Shown here piece by piece: positions 39,089 to 49,083 of a stretch of 57,805 bases of DNA. The notes beneath the pieces are model-generated. The model was not told the DNA's origin and did not search any database. It was given only the letters and a program-made list of their open reading frames with translations. The position numbers were made by a program, and so were the translations under genes. The DNA is from Polaromonas sp. (GTDB taxonomy: Bacteria > Pseudomonadota > Gammaproteobacteria > Burkholderiales > Burkholderiaceae_C): NCBI GenBank assembly GCA_030650875.1, contig JAUSDK010000009.1, positions 1 to 57,805 of the forward strand. The letters run 5' to 3'. Position 1 is the first letter of the stretch, and each line of letters begins with the position of its first letter.

Positions 39089-40063
39089 TCAATCAGCGTA
39101 AATGCCAGCCTTCTTGATTACCGGGCCCCACTTGGCGATTTCAGCTTCCAGGTGGGTCTTCAGGCCGGCCGGGGTGATCTTGTCGGTCGGCGGGATGTCG
39201 GAGCTGAGTTCCGCCAGGCGGGTCTTGACCATCGGGTCGGCCAGCGCCGCGCGCAGGGCAACGTTGATCTTGTCCAGCACCGGTGCGGGCGTGCCCTTGG
39301 GCGCGTACATGCCATGCCAGACCTTGACCTCAAAGCCCTTGAGGCCCTGCTCGTCGAGCGTGGGCACATTGGGCAAGGCGCTCAGGCGCTTCAGGGTGGT
39401 GACGCCATAGACCTTGACCCGACCGTCCTTGATCATGGGCACGGTCTGGGTGGTCTGGTCGCACAGCAAGTCCACCTGGCCGCCGAGCAGGTCGTTCATG
39501 GCCGGACCCGTGCCTTTGTAGGGAATGGTGTTGAGCTCTACGCCCAACTGGGTCTGGAACAGCAAGCCGCACAGGTGCGAGACGGCGCCCAGGCCGGCAT
39601 TGGCCAGCGAGACCTTGTTTTTGTTGGCCTTGACGTAGGCCTCCAGCTCCTGGTAGTTGGCGGCGGGGAAGTCCTTGCGCGCCAGCAGTGTCATGGGCAC
39701 ATCGACCACCTGGCCGATGTATTCGAAGTCTTTGAGCGGATCAAACGAGAGCTTCTTGTACAGGGCGGGCGCGGTGGACATGCCCATGTGGTGGATGAAG
39801 ATGGCGTTGCCGTTGGGGGCGGCGCGCGCCACCTTGGTGGCCGCAATGGTGCCGCCTGCACCCACGGTGTTTTCCACAATCACGCTTTGCCCCAGCGACT
39901 TGCCCATCGGGATGGCGATCATGCGGGCCACCACGTCGGTGGGGCCACCGGCGGCAAAGGGGACGATCAGCGTGACCGGCTTGTCGGGCCAGGCCTGCGC
40001 CATGGCACCCAGGCTGGCGGCAGCCAGGGATGCGGTGAGTATCGATTTGAATTTAAATTTCAT
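39089..40063 (-). CDS. Bug/TctC-type tripartite transporter binding protein
   Basis: Signal peptide; WPDKPVTLIVPFAAGGPTDVVARMIA. Confidence 0.93.
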   Translation of the reverse strand: MKFKFKSILTASLAAASLGAMAQAWPDKPVTLIVPFAAGGPTDVVARMIAIPMGKSLGQSVIVENTVGAGGTIAATKVARAAPNGNAIFIHHMGMSTAPALYKKLSFDPLKDFEYIGQVVDVPMTLLARKDFPAANYQELEAYVKANKNKVSLANAGLGAVSHLCGLLFQTQLGVELNTIPYKGTGPAMNDLLGGQVDLLCDQTTQTVPMIKDGRVKVYGVTTLKRLSALPNVPTLDEQGLKGFEVKVWHGMYAPKGTPAPVLDKINVALRAALADPMVKTRLAELSSDIPPTDKITPAGLKTHLEAEIAKWGPVIKKAGIYAD

Positions 40064-40196
40064 GTTGTCTCCGTTAAAAATCATCAAAACCGGTCACGCT
40101 GCGCGCACCACGTGGGTTGCCTGTCGTGTCTCAGGATAAGTTGGCGCCTGTTGCGCGTCGTGCACCACCGTCAAAATACCCTACTGAATGTCTGGC

Positions 40197-41060
40197 TTAT
40201 GCCACTCTGTGGCCTTGCGCCAGCGTGCGTTGCGCCAGGCGCACCACCGGCGCATCGACCATGCGGCCGTCCAGGATGAACACGCCGCCACCTGCCGCCT
40301 CAAAAGCGGCCAGCACGCGCTGTGCCCAGTCCAGCGCGGTGGGCGTGGGCGTGAACTCGGCATTGACCCCGGCCACCTGCGCCGGATGAATGCAGAGCTT
40401 GGCGCCAAAGCCACCGCGGCGCGCGCGCGCGGTGTCCATCTGCAGCTGCGCCATGTCCTGGGTGCCGGGCGTGACGCCATCCACCGGCGGCGCCAATGAG
40501 GCACGGCGCGCGGCCAGCACCACCGCCAGGCGCACCGGCACCAGTTCCGCCTCGTCCGGGCCACACGCCAGCCCCAGATCGGCCTGGAAATCGAGGTTGC
40601 CAAAGGCCAGACGCAGCACCTGCGGCCCCTTGGCCAGTGCATCGATCGCGTCCAGCCCGGCCACCGATTCGATCAGCGGCAGCAAGGCGCCCGCCGGGCC
40701 GATGGCCTGGGCCACCTGCTGCAATCCCGCCAGCGACTCGGCCTTGGGCACCATCACGCCGGCCAGCCCCTGCGCCGTGAGCTGGCCCAACAAGGCCAGA
40801 TCCTCGTCATGAAACGGCGTGCCCAACGCATTCATGCGCACCACCAGCCGCGCCCGGTCGGGCCACGGGAGTTGCGCAAACGCTGCCGCCAGCTGGGCGC
40901 GCGCACCGGGCTTATCAGCCGGGGAAACCGCGTCTTCCAGGTCAATGATGACCGCATCGGCACCTGAGGCCAGCGCCTTGGCGTAGCGCTCGGGCCGGTT
41001 GGCGGGCACAAACAAAAAGGAGCGCGCGCCAGCAAGCGCGGCGTGAGAAGAACAGCTCAT
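40197..41060 (-). CDS. HpcH/HpaI aldolase-family CoA ester lyase (CitE-like)
   Basis: RSFLFVPANRPERYAKALASGADAVIIDLEDAVSPADK; KLCIHPAQVAGVNAEFTPT. Confidence 0.92.
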   Translation of the reverse strand: MSCSSHAALAGARSFLFVPANRPERYAKALASGADAVIIDLEDAVSPADKPGARAQLAAAFAQLPWPDRARLVVRMNALGTPFHDEDLALLGQLTAQGLAGVMVPKAESLAGLQQVAQAIGPAGALLPLIESVAGLDAIDALAKGPQVLRLAFGNLDFQADLGLACGPDEAELVPVRLAVVLAARRASLAPPVDGVTPGTQDMAQLQMDTARARRGGFGAKLCIHPAQVAGVNAEFTPTPTALDWAQRVLAAFEAAGGGVFILDGRMVDAPVVRLAQRTLAQGHRVA

Positions 41061-41074
41061 GGCGTCACCGGCCT

Positions 41075-42436
41075 TCACGCCAGGGGCGCCAGCAAGGCAC
41101 CCACACGCGGCCAGGCGGCCACACCCCACAGCGCATCCACGGCCGCCTGCATCTCGGGCGCGGTCGCACCGCCACTGAAGGCGGCCAGGCGCAAGGCCTT
41201 GGCGGTGATTTCTTCACGGCTCAGGGTATTGCCGGGGTCGCCCTTGGGCTCGTCCACCCGGCCGTGCAAGACACGGCCGTCGGTGGTGTGCACAGTGACC
41301 TTGCCAATCCAGCGCTGGGGGTAGGCGGCATCGACCTCGGGGTCCAGCTCCATGGTGACCCGGTCGCGCAGCGCCTGGGTCGCGTCGTCAATGAAATGCT
41401 GGTCAAACTCGACCAGACCGGCGCGGCCGAATTGCGCCACCAGCGCCAGCACCGTGCCCATGGAGAACTTGCTCTGGTGCACGGTGACCGGGCGCACCAC
41501 CGGGCCCAGCACGTCAATGGCGCCCTGGTGCACGTGGGTCACCACGCGCGCGAGGTCTTCAGGCTGCAGGCCATTCGCGTGAATCACTTGCAAGAGCGCA
41601 TCGGCCGCCGGGTGGGTGTGGCGACACGAGGCGTGAAACTTGAACGAGGTCTCGGCGGTGGCCCAGCGGATGCCCAACCGGTCAGTGAGCTTGGCCGGGT
41701 TGGCGTCGCTGGACATGCCCGCGGCCATGCCCTGCGGGCCTTCCAGAATCTGCGCCGCACCGGTGAAACCGTCCTGGGCCAGGTAAGCGGCCATCAAACC
41801 GGCCGCCGCCGCATGGGCCGTGTGCAACTGCTTGCTGTCGGCAGCGGTGCGCAAAAACTCCCACAAGCCCGCCGCCTGGGTGCCCGCCGAGCCAAAGGCG
41901 TGCTGCATCTGCGCGGCATCCAGCCCGAGCAAGTGCCCCACCGCAGCGGCGGAAGCCAGCGTGCCGGCGGTGCCAGTGGTGTGAAACACCTTGTAGTGCG
42001 AGCGACCCAAAAACTCCCCCACCCGAATGCCGACCTCGTAGCCGGCCACGGAGGCGGTCAGCAACTGCTGGCCGCTGGCGCCGAGTGCCTGCGCCACGGC
42101 CACCGCCGCTGGAAACACCACCGTGGCGGGGTGAAACACTGAGCCGTTGTGCACATCGTCCTGCTCGGCCACATGCGAGGCCGCGGCATTGGCCATGGCC
42201 GCCAGGTACGGGCTGGTGCGAGCGCGGTTGATGATGACTTCGCTGTGGCCGGCCTGCGACCCCATGGCCAGCGCAAAGCGGGTGATGCTGGCCACCGGGC
42301 GCGAGCCGTGGCCGGCCACGGTGGAGCCGAACCAGTCGACCAGCAGGTCTTCGGTCTTGTGGATCACCGACGCGGGAATGTCGGCAAAGCGCAAATTGGC
42401 GGCAAAGGCCGCGAGTTGGGCACCGGGAGTGGTCAT
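41075..42436 (-). CDS. MmgE/PrpD family protein
   Basis: LVDWFGSTVAGHGSRPV; KFHASCRHTHPAADALLQV; ~454 aa. Confidence 0.9.
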   Translation of the reverse strand: MTTPGAQLAAFAANLRFADIPASVIHKTEDLLVDWFGSTVAGHGSRPVASITRFALAMGSQAGHSEVIINRARTSPYLAAMANAAASHVAEQDDVHNGSVFHPATVVFPAAVAVAQALGASGQQLLTASVAGYEVGIRVGEFLGRSHYKVFHTTGTAGTLASAAAVGHLLGLDAAQMQHAFGSAGTQAAGLWEFLRTAADSKQLHTAHAAAAGLMAAYLAQDGFTGAAQILEGPQGMAAGMSSDANPAKLTDRLGIRWATAETSFKFHASCRHTHPAADALLQVIHANGLQPEDLARVVTHVHQGAIDVLGPVVRPVTVHQSKFSMGTVLALVAQFGRAGLVEFDQHFIDDATQALRDRVTMELDPEVDAAYPQRWIGKVTVHTTDGRVLHGRVDEPKGDPGNTLSREEITAKALRLAAFSGGATAPEMQAAVDALWGVAAWPRVGALLAPLA

Positions 42437-42543
42437 GGGGAGTTCCTGAGATATTTAAGTCAAATTGGCATCAAGCCCTCGTTAAATAACACTTTTTTGC
42501 TATTTAATCAGGAGCATTCAAGCCGACGCTGTGGGTGGCGGGT

Positions 42544-43731
42544 TCAAATCGCGCCGCTGGCCCGCAAGGCCGCAATCGCGGCTTCTGATTGCCCCAGCTC
42601 GCGCAGGATGGCCTCGGTATGCTCACCCACCGCCGGTACCGGGTCCATGCGGTAGTCAAAGGCGTTGTTGCGCCCGGGCGGCAGCAAGGCGGGAATGTCA
42701 CCCGCGGGCGAACCCACGGTGTGCCAGCGCTGACGCGCCTGCAGCTGCGGGTGCGCCCACAGGTCGGCCATGTCGTTCATGCGGGCGTTGGCAATTTGCG
42801 CCTGGTCCAGCCGCGCCACCACCTGCTCAGTGCTGAGCTTGCCAAACAGGTCCAGAATAATGGCCCTGAGCGCCTCGCGGTGCTCATTGCGACTGGCGTT
42901 GCTGTCAAAGCGCGGGTCCACGGCCAGCGCGGCGTCTTGCAGTACCACCTCACAAAACGCCTTCCATTCGCGCTCGTTTTGCAGGCCCAGCATCACTGTG
43001 CCGCCATCGCCCGCGGCGAACGGGCCATAGGGGTAGATGCTGGCATGGGCCGCGGCCGTGCGTGGCGGTGGCGGGGCGCCATCAAACGCGTAATACAGCG
43101 GGTAGCCCATCCACTCGCTCAAGGATTCGAGCATGGAGACATCAATGTGCGAGCCGCGCCCCGTGCGCCCGCGCAGCAGCAGCGCCGACAGGATGTTGGT
43201 GTAGGCGTACATGCCGGCGGCAATGTCGGCCACCGAGTTGCCGGCCTTGCTCGGCACCTCGGGCGTGCCGGTGATCGACAGGAAACCGGCCTCGCTCTGA
43301 ATCAACAGGTCGTAGGCTTTTTTGTCGCGGTACGGCCCGTCTTCACCGTAGCCCGAGATGTCGCACACGATCAGGTCGGGGTGCACCGGGCTCAGTGCCT
43401 CATAGCCCAGCCCCATGCGCGCCGCCGCTCCGGGGGCCAGGTTTTGCACCAGCACATCGGCCTGGCCCAGCAGGGTCTTGAGCGCGGCCAGGGCAGCGGG
43501 CTGTTTGAGGTCCAGCGTCAGGCTTTCCTTGGAGCGGTTGGTCCAGACAAAGTGCGAGGCAAGGCCTTTGACCCGGCTGTCATAAGCGCGCGCAAAGTCA
43601 CCGGCACCGGGCCGCTCCACCTTGATGACGCGGGCGCCCAGGTCAGCCAGCTGGCGCGTACAAAACGGCGCCGCAATGGCGTGCTCCAGGGAAACAACGG
43701 TAATGCCGTCCAGGGGTCGGATCATGCTCAT
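42544..43731 (-). CDS. CaiB/BaiF family III CoA-transferase
   Basis: PLDGITVVSLEHAIAAPFCTRQLADLGARVIKVERPGAGDFARAYD. Confidence 0.95.
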   Translation of the reverse strand: MSMIRPLDGITVVSLEHAIAAPFCTRQLADLGARVIKVERPGAGDFARAYDSRVKGLASHFVWTNRSKESLTLDLKQPAALAALKTLLGQADVLVQNLAPGAAARMGLGYEALSPVHPDLIVCDISGYGEDGPYRDKKAYDLLIQSEAGFLSITGTPEVPSKAGNSVADIAAGMYAYTNILSALLLRGRTGRGSHIDVSMLESLSEWMGYPLYYAFDGAPPPPRTAAAHASIYPYGPFAAGDGGTVMLGLQNEREWKAFCEVVLQDAALAVDPRFDSNASRNEHREALRAIILDLFGKLSTEQVVARLDQAQIANARMNDMADLWAHPQLQARQRWHTVGSPAGDIPALLPPGRNNAFDYRMDPVPAVGEHTEAILRELGQSEAAIAALRASGAI

Positions 43732-43767
43732 CCTCGGTCAGTGGGTGCTTTGGGTTTCAGGGTGGGT

Positions 43768-44928
43768 TCAGAACGACCTGGGCAAGCCCAGGATGTGCTC
43801 GGCCACATAGGAGTAAATCAGGTTGGTCGAGATCGGGGCCACTTGGTACAGGCGCGTCTCGCGGAACTTGCGCTCCACGTCATATTCGCAAGCAAAGCCA
43901 AAACCGCCGTGATACTGGATGCAGACATTGGCCGCTTCCCAACTGGCCTTGGCCGCCAGGTACTTCGACATGTTGGCCTCGGCACCGCAGGGAAGGTGTG
44001 CGTCAAACAACTCGCAGGCCTTGAAGCGCATCAGATTGGCGGCCTCCAGCTCGATGTAGGCGTCGGCAATGGGGAACTGCACACCCTGGTTCTGGCCAAT
44101 CGGGCGACCAAACACCACGCGGTCCTTCACGTACTTGGTCACGCGGTCAATGAACCAGTAGCCGTCGCCAATGCACTCGGCGGCAATCAGCGTGCGCTCG
44201 GCGTTCAGGCCGTCCAGGATGTACTTGAAGCCCTTGCCTTCTTCGCCGATCAGGTTTTCTTCCGGGATTTCGAGGTTCTCGAAAAACAGCTCATTGGTTT
44301 CGTGGTTGACCATGTTGGGGATGGGGCGAACGGTCATGCCGGTTTTTTCGGCCAGGCGCAGGTCCACCATGAAGATGGACATGCCTTCGGACTTTTTCTT
44401 GACGTCGGCCAAGGGCGTGGTGCGGGCCAGCAAAATCATCCAGTCGGAGTGCTGCACGCGGGAGATCCAGACCTTTTGGCCGTTGATGACGTAGCGGTCG
44501 CCTTTTTTGACGGCCGTGGTCTTGATTTTGGTGGTGTCCGTGCCGGTGGTGGGCTCGGTCACCCCCATGGACTGCAGACGCAGGTCGCCGCTGGCGATCT
44601 TGGGCAGGTAAAACTCTTTTTGCGCTTTGGAGCCGTGGCGCAGCAGAGTGCCCATGTTGTACATCTGGCCGTGGCAGGCGCCGGAGTTGCCACCGCTGCG
44701 GTTGATTTCCTCCATGATGACCGAAGCCTCGGCCAAGCCCAAGCCAGAGCCGCCGTACTCGGCCGGTACCAGCGCGGCGAGCCAGCCGGCTTTGGTCAGG
44801 GCGTCGACAAAGGTCTCGGGGTAGGCGCGCTGCTGATCGATCTTGCGGTGGTATTCATCCGGAAACTCGGCGCACAGCGCACGCACGGCATCACGGATGT
44901 CTTGGTATTTGTCAGGGGTGTGTTGCAT
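43768..44928 (-). CDS. Acyl-CoA dehydrogenase
   Basis: MGVTEPTTGTDTTKIKTTAVKKGDRYVINGQKVWIS; YHGGFGFACEYDVERKFRE. Confidence 0.94.
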   Translation of the reverse strand: MQHTPDKYQDIRDAVRALCAEFPDEYHRKIDQQRAYPETFVDALTKAGWLAALVPAEYGGSGLGLAEASVIMEEINRSGGNSGACHGQMYNMGTLLRHGSKAQKEFYLPKIASGDLRLQSMGVTEPTTGTDTTKIKTTAVKKGDRYVINGQKVWISRVQHSDWMILLARTTPLADVKKKSEGMSIFMVDLRLAEKTGMTVRPIPNMVNHETNELFFENLEIPEENLIGEEGKGFKYILDGLNAERTLIAAECIGDGYWFIDRVTKYVKDRVVFGRPIGQNQGVQFPIADAYIELEAANLMRFKACELFDAHLPCGAEANMSKYLAAKASWEAANVCIQYHGGFGFACEYDVERKFRETRLYQVAPISTNLIYSYVAEHILGLPRSF

Positions 44929-44962
44929 GGTGGGTCAATGAAGAGGTCAAAAAGATGGGAAC

Positions 44963-45847
44963 TCAAGCCAGTTCGACGCTGCCTTGCATGGTGAGCCAAC
45001 CGTCATGGTCTTGGGCCCAGACGCGCACGGTCTTGCCATCTGTCGAGGGCTGCGCGTTGAGGCGAAACGGGTGCAGGTCAAAGGTCGGGCGCACTGCCTT
45101 GAAGTCAAAGCGTTGGATGAAGGCGCCCGGCGCATGGCGGCGTACCAAGTCGACCAGCAGCGTGGCAATCAGTGGGCCGTGCACGATCAGGCCGGGGTAG
45201 CCTTCCACCTCGGTCACGTATTTGCGGTCATAGTGGATCCGGTGGCCATTAAAGGTGAGCGCCGAATAGCGAAACAGCAGCACGTCGTCCGGCACCACTT
45301 CGCGCTGCCAGGCGGCGCCGGGCTCGGCGGCCACAGGCGGCGGCACCGGGTCGGTGGATTGGGCGGCAGCGCGGTAAACAATGTCGTGCTCCTCGGTCAG
45401 CGCCAGGCCCCGGGCGTTGTGCACCGCATGCTTGACCAGCACAAACAGCAGGTCGCCAGTGCGCCCGGCCTTGTGCGTGACCGACGCAATGGTGGAGATG
45501 CGCTGCACCGCATCGCCTACCACCAGCGGATTTTCGGACTGCCATTGCAGGCGACCTCCGGCCCACATGCGCCGCGGGAGCGGCACCGGCGGCAGGAAAC
45601 CACCGCGCTTGGCGTGACCGTCGGGGCCAATCTCGCTCTGGCGGTGCTGCGGCAAAAAATACAACCAATGCCACAGTGCGGGCAACGGCGTGCCGGGCAC
45701 GGGCAAGGGGTCATCGCGGTCCAGCGTGGCGCTCAAGGCGCGCACGGGCGCGGCCGTGATGTCGTCGGTGAGGGTTTCGGTCTTACCAACCCAGCTTTGC
45801 AGGTGGGCCAGCGTGGCGGCGTCGAGGGTGCGCAGGTCGTTGCTCAT
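44963..45847 (-). CDS. MaoC-fold/mesaconyl-C4-CoA hydratase-like dehydratase
   Basis: LFRYSALTFNGHRIHYDRKYVTEVEGYPGLIVHGPLIATLL; FAS1-like N-terminal hot-dog. Confidence 0.87.
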   Translation of the reverse strand: MSNDLRTLDAATLAHLQSWVGKTETLTDDITAAPVRALSATLDRDDPLPVPGTPLPALWHWLYFLPQHRQSEIGPDGHAKRGGFLPPVPLPRRMWAGGRLQWQSENPLVVGDAVQRISTIASVTHKAGRTGDLLFVLVKHAVHNARGLALTEEHDIVYRAAAQSTDPVPPPVAAEPGAAWQREVVPDDVLLFRYSALTFNGHRIHYDRKYVTEVEGYPGLIVHGPLIATLLVDLVRRHAPGAFIQRFDFKAVRPTFDLHPFRLNAQPSTDGKTVRVWAQDHDGWLTMQGSVELA

Positions 45848-45861
45848 GATGATGTGCCGGT

Positions 45862-46869
45862 TCAGTCCACCGAGGCGCCGGAGGTTTTCACGATGCGCGC
45901 CCATTTGGCGATATCTTCATTCAACAGGGCGCCAAACTGCGCGGGGGTCACCGGCTTGTCGGCCGTGCCCGCCAGTTCCACCCCCTGCTGCTCCAGCTTG
46001 TCGCGCAGGTCTTTGGCCGCCAGGGTCTTGTTCATGGCGTCACTGAGTTTGTTGAACACATCTTGCGGCATGCCGGCGGGGGCAAACAGGCCGATCCACA
46101 GCGTGCCGTTGTAGCCTGCCACGGTCTCGGTCAGCGCTGGCACATCGGGCAGTACGGGCGAGCGGGTCGCACCACTGACCGCCAGTGCGCGCAGTTTGCC
46201 GGCCTTGATGTGCGCCAGGGACGAAGGCAAGCTGGCGAACAGCATCGGCAACTGACCGCCCAGCACGTCATTGAGCGCAGGCGCCACCCCCTTGTAGGGC
46301 ACATGCTGCAGGCTGACACCGGCCATGGTGTTGAGCATTTCGCCCAGCAGGTGGTTCAGCGTGCCGTTGCCCGCAGAGGCGTACTGATAGAAGCCCGGCT
46401 TGCTCTTGGCCAGCGCCAACAACTCCGGCACGGATTTGGCCGGGAACGAGGGGTGCACCAGCAGGACATTGGGCACGGCGCCAATCAGGCTGACCGGGTT
46501 GAAGTCCTTGACCGGATCGAAACCGGCGTTTTTGTACAACGCGGGGTTGATGGCCTGGCTGCTGCTGATGGTCATGAGCAGGGTATGACCATCCTTGTTG
46601 GCCTTGGCCGCCAGCTGCGTGCCGATGTTGCCACCCGCACCGGGCCGGTTCTCCACCACCACGGAGGCGCCGAGCACCTCACCCAGTTTTTGACTGACCA
46701 CGCGCCCGACGATGTCGTTGGTGCCGCCTGCGGCCTGCGGCACGATCATGACGATCGGACGGCTGGGCCAGGCCGACTGCGCCCAGGCGGAGGCACCGGT
46801 GGCCAAGGCCGTGAGCAGCATGGCGGTGAAGGCGCGGCGGCCCCAATGTTTGTAAGCGGATTTGCGCAT
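45862..46869 (-). CDS. Bug/TctC-type binding protein
   Basis: WPSRPIVMIVPQAAGGTNDIVGRVVSQKLGEVLGASVVVENRPGAGGNIG. Confidence 0.93.
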   Translation of the reverse strand: MRKSAYKHWGRRAFTAMLLTALATGASAWAQSAWPSRPIVMIVPQAAGGTNDIVGRVVSQKLGEVLGASVVVENRPGAGGNIGTQLAAKANKDGHTLLMTISSSQAINPALYKNAGFDPVKDFNPVSLIGAVPNVLLVHPSFPAKSVPELLALAKSKPGFYQYASAGNGTLNHLLGEMLNTMAGVSLQHVPYKGVAPALNDVLGGQLPMLFASLPSSLAHIKAGKLRALAVSGATRSPVLPDVPALTETVAGYNGTLWIGLFAPAGMPQDVFNKLSDAMNKTLAAKDLRDKLEQQGVELAGTADKPVTPAQFGALLNEDIAKWARIVKTSGASVD

Positions 46870-46918
46870 GGTCTTGACTCCTAGTGAGATGGATGTTCGC
46901 CGCGCGATTGACAAAGTG

Positions 46919-46960
46919 CAATCTCTGATTTCAGAACCGGCACTTCAGATTATCCGAAGG
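46919..46960 (-). promoter_or_regulatory. Shared regulatory element, copy A
   Basis: caatctctgatttcagaaccggcacttcagattatccgaagg; aligns with 55248-55289. Confidence 0.5.
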
Positions 46961-47102
46961 GCTGCACCCCGGTCAGGGCCAGGAGATCAGGGTTTTCCCG
47001 GCTCCAAAATCGCAGAAGGGTGGGTCGCAAAAATACCAAGACCCTGGCGGCCCACGCGGGCCTAGACTGGCGCGCTGAAGACCACATTTGGAGACCACCA
47101 CC

Positions 47103-48227
47103 ATGAAGATCCGAGCCGCAGTGCTGGAAACCATCGGCGCACCTGCGCCCTACGCGCAGAGCCAGCCGCTCAAGATTCGCGAGGTCGAGCTGGCCCCGCC
47201 CGGCCCCGACGAGGTACTGATCCGCGTCCGCGCCGCCGGCCTATGCCACTCCGACCTGTCGGTGATCTCGGGCGACCGGCCCCGACCCGTGCCGATGGTG
47301 CTGGGCCACGAGTCCGCCGGCGAGGTGATCGAATGCGGCCCAGGTGTCACCGACCTCGCGCCAGGCGACCGGGTGGTGCTGGTGTTCATGCCCAGTTGCG
47401 GCTGCTGCATGCCGTGCATGGAGGGGCGTCCAGCCCTGTGTGAGCCCGGCGCGGCCAGCAACGGCGCGGGTACCTTGCTCTCGGGCGCGCGTCGCCTGAG
47501 CCTGAACGACCAGCCGGTCTACCACCATGTGGGGGTGTCGTGCTTTGCCGATTACGCGGTGGTGTCGCGCCGCTCGTGTGTCAAGCTGGAGGCCGACATC
47601 AGCTTCGAAGAAGCGTCGCTGTTTGGCTGCGCCGTGCTGACCGGCGTGGGTGCGGTGATCAACACCGCGCGTCTGCAGGCCGGCACCACGGCGGCGGTAT
47701 TGGGCTTGGGCGGCGTGGGCTTCAGCGCCCTGCTCGCCGCCGTGGCCAGTGGCGCGCGCCAGGTGATTGCGCTGGACTTGAACGAAAGCAAACTGGCCCT
47801 CGCAAGTGAGTTGGGTGCCACCGCCACCGTCAATGCGGGTGACCCGGACGCGATGGAACAGGTCAAGGCGCTGACCCAAGGGGGTGTAGATGTGGCGTTC
47901 GAGATGGCGGGGGCGATTCCGGCGATGGAGCTGGCTTGGCGCATCACGCGGCGTGGCGGCAGCACGGTAACGGCCGGTTTGCCGCACCCGGACCGTCGCT
48001 TTGCCCTGCCGCCGGTGCAACTGGTGGCCGAAGAGCGCACGCTGCGCGGCAGCTACATCGGCTCGTCCGTGCCGGCGCGAGACATTCCGCGCTACATCGA
48101 GATGTACCAGCGCGGCAAACTGCCTGTGGACCGACTGATGGGGGAAAGGCTGACGCTGGAAGACATCAACCGCGGCTTTGACCGGATGGCCAGCGGCATG
48201 TCCCTGCGCGATGTGATCGTGCCCTGA
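47103..48227 (+). CDS. Zn-dependent alcohol dehydrogenase
   Basis: GLCHSDLSVISGDRPRPVPMVLGHESAGEVIECG; structural-Zn Cys cluster CGCCMPCMEGRPALCE; GLGGVG. Confidence 0.93.
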   Translation: MKIRAAVLETIGAPAPYAQSQPLKIREVELAPPGPDEVLIRVRAAGLCHSDLSVISGDRPRPVPMVLGHESAGEVIECGPGVTDLAPGDRVVLVFMPSCGCCMPCMEGRPALCEPGAASNGAGTLLSGARRLSLNDQPVYHHVGVSCFADYAVVSRRSCVKLEADISFEEASLFGCAVLTGVGAVINTARLQAGTTAAVLGLGGVGFSALLAAVASGARQVIALDLNESKLALASELGATATVNAGDPDAMEQVKALTQGGVDVAFEMAGAIPAMELAWRITRRGGSTVTAGLPHPDRRFALPPVQLVAEERTLRGSYIGSSVPARDIPRYIEMYQRGKLPVDRLMGERLTLEDINRGFDRMASGMSLRDVIVP

Positions 48228-48279
48228 CACGACGCTGTGACCACCCAACCGCCCTCCACGGGCGATTGGGTGAGCCGGG

Positions 48280-49029
48280 TTAAACGGTACGCGCGCCGTC
48301 CACCGGAAACTCGACCCCGCTGATGAACTCCGCATCGTCACTGCCCAAGTACACCGCCGCGCGGGCAATGTCCTTGGGCTGGGACAGGCGCCCCAGCGGA
48401 ATGGTGCTGATGAACTTCTGACGGTTCTCGGGCGTGTCGGGCATACCCATGAAAGACTCCAGCAAGCCAGTGGCCCCCATCACCGGGCAAATGGCGTTGA
48501 CCCGGATGTTGTCAGGGCCGAGCTCCACCGCCATGGATTTGGAGAGCAGGTTCACTGCGCCCTTGGAGCTGTTGTACCAGGTCAGGCCCGGACGCGGGCG
48601 GATACCGGCCGTGGAGCCGATGTTCAAAATCACGCCGCCGCCCTGCTTGCGCATGATCGGCACCACGGCGTGGGTCATGTGAAAGATCGACTTGACGTTG
48701 ATGTCGAACACTTTGTCAAACGTGGCTTCGTCCACCTCCAGCATGGGCTGGTTCTTGTGGGTCCAGCCGGCGTTGTTGACCACAATGTCCAGCCGGCCAA
48801 ACTTGGCGATGGTGGCAGCGACCAGCGCGTCAATCGCGGGGCGCTTGGTCACGTCGCAGCCCACTGCAATGGCGTTGGCGCCCAAGGCGTCGGCCACGGT
48901 TTTGGCACCGGCCTCGTTGATGTCGGCCACCACCACCAGGGCGCCCTCCAGCACATACTGGCGTGCAATCTCGGCACCAAAACCACTGGCGGCACCGGTC
49001 ACGATGGCGACTTTGTCTTTCAATCTCAT
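48280..49029 (-). CDS. SDR-family glucose/alcohol-type dehydrogenase
   Basis: KVAIVTGAASGFGAEIARQY; VVNNAGW; WYNSSKGAV (YxxxK). Confidence 0.94.
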   Translation of the reverse strand: MRLKDKVAIVTGAASGFGAEIARQYVLEGALVVVADINEAGAKTVADALGANAIAVGCDVTKRPAIDALVAATIAKFGRLDIVVNNAGWTHKNQPMLEVDEATFDKVFDINVKSIFHMTHAVVPIMRKQGGGVILNIGSTAGIRPRPGLTWYNSSKGAVNLLSKSMAVELGPDNIRVNAICPVMGATGLLESFMGMPDTPENRQKFISTIPLGRLSQPKDIARAAVYLGSDDAEFISGVEFPVDGARTV

Positions 49030-49083
49030 GGGGTTCTCGCTTTCAATAAAACAGTTCAGAAAAATCAAAAAAAATACATACCA

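Noticed and set aside
42589-44994. 801-aa plus-strand ORF spanning the CaiB and ACAD genes
   Set aside because: Runs antisense across two well-supported genes and their spacer; composition is that of a GC-rich shadow frame
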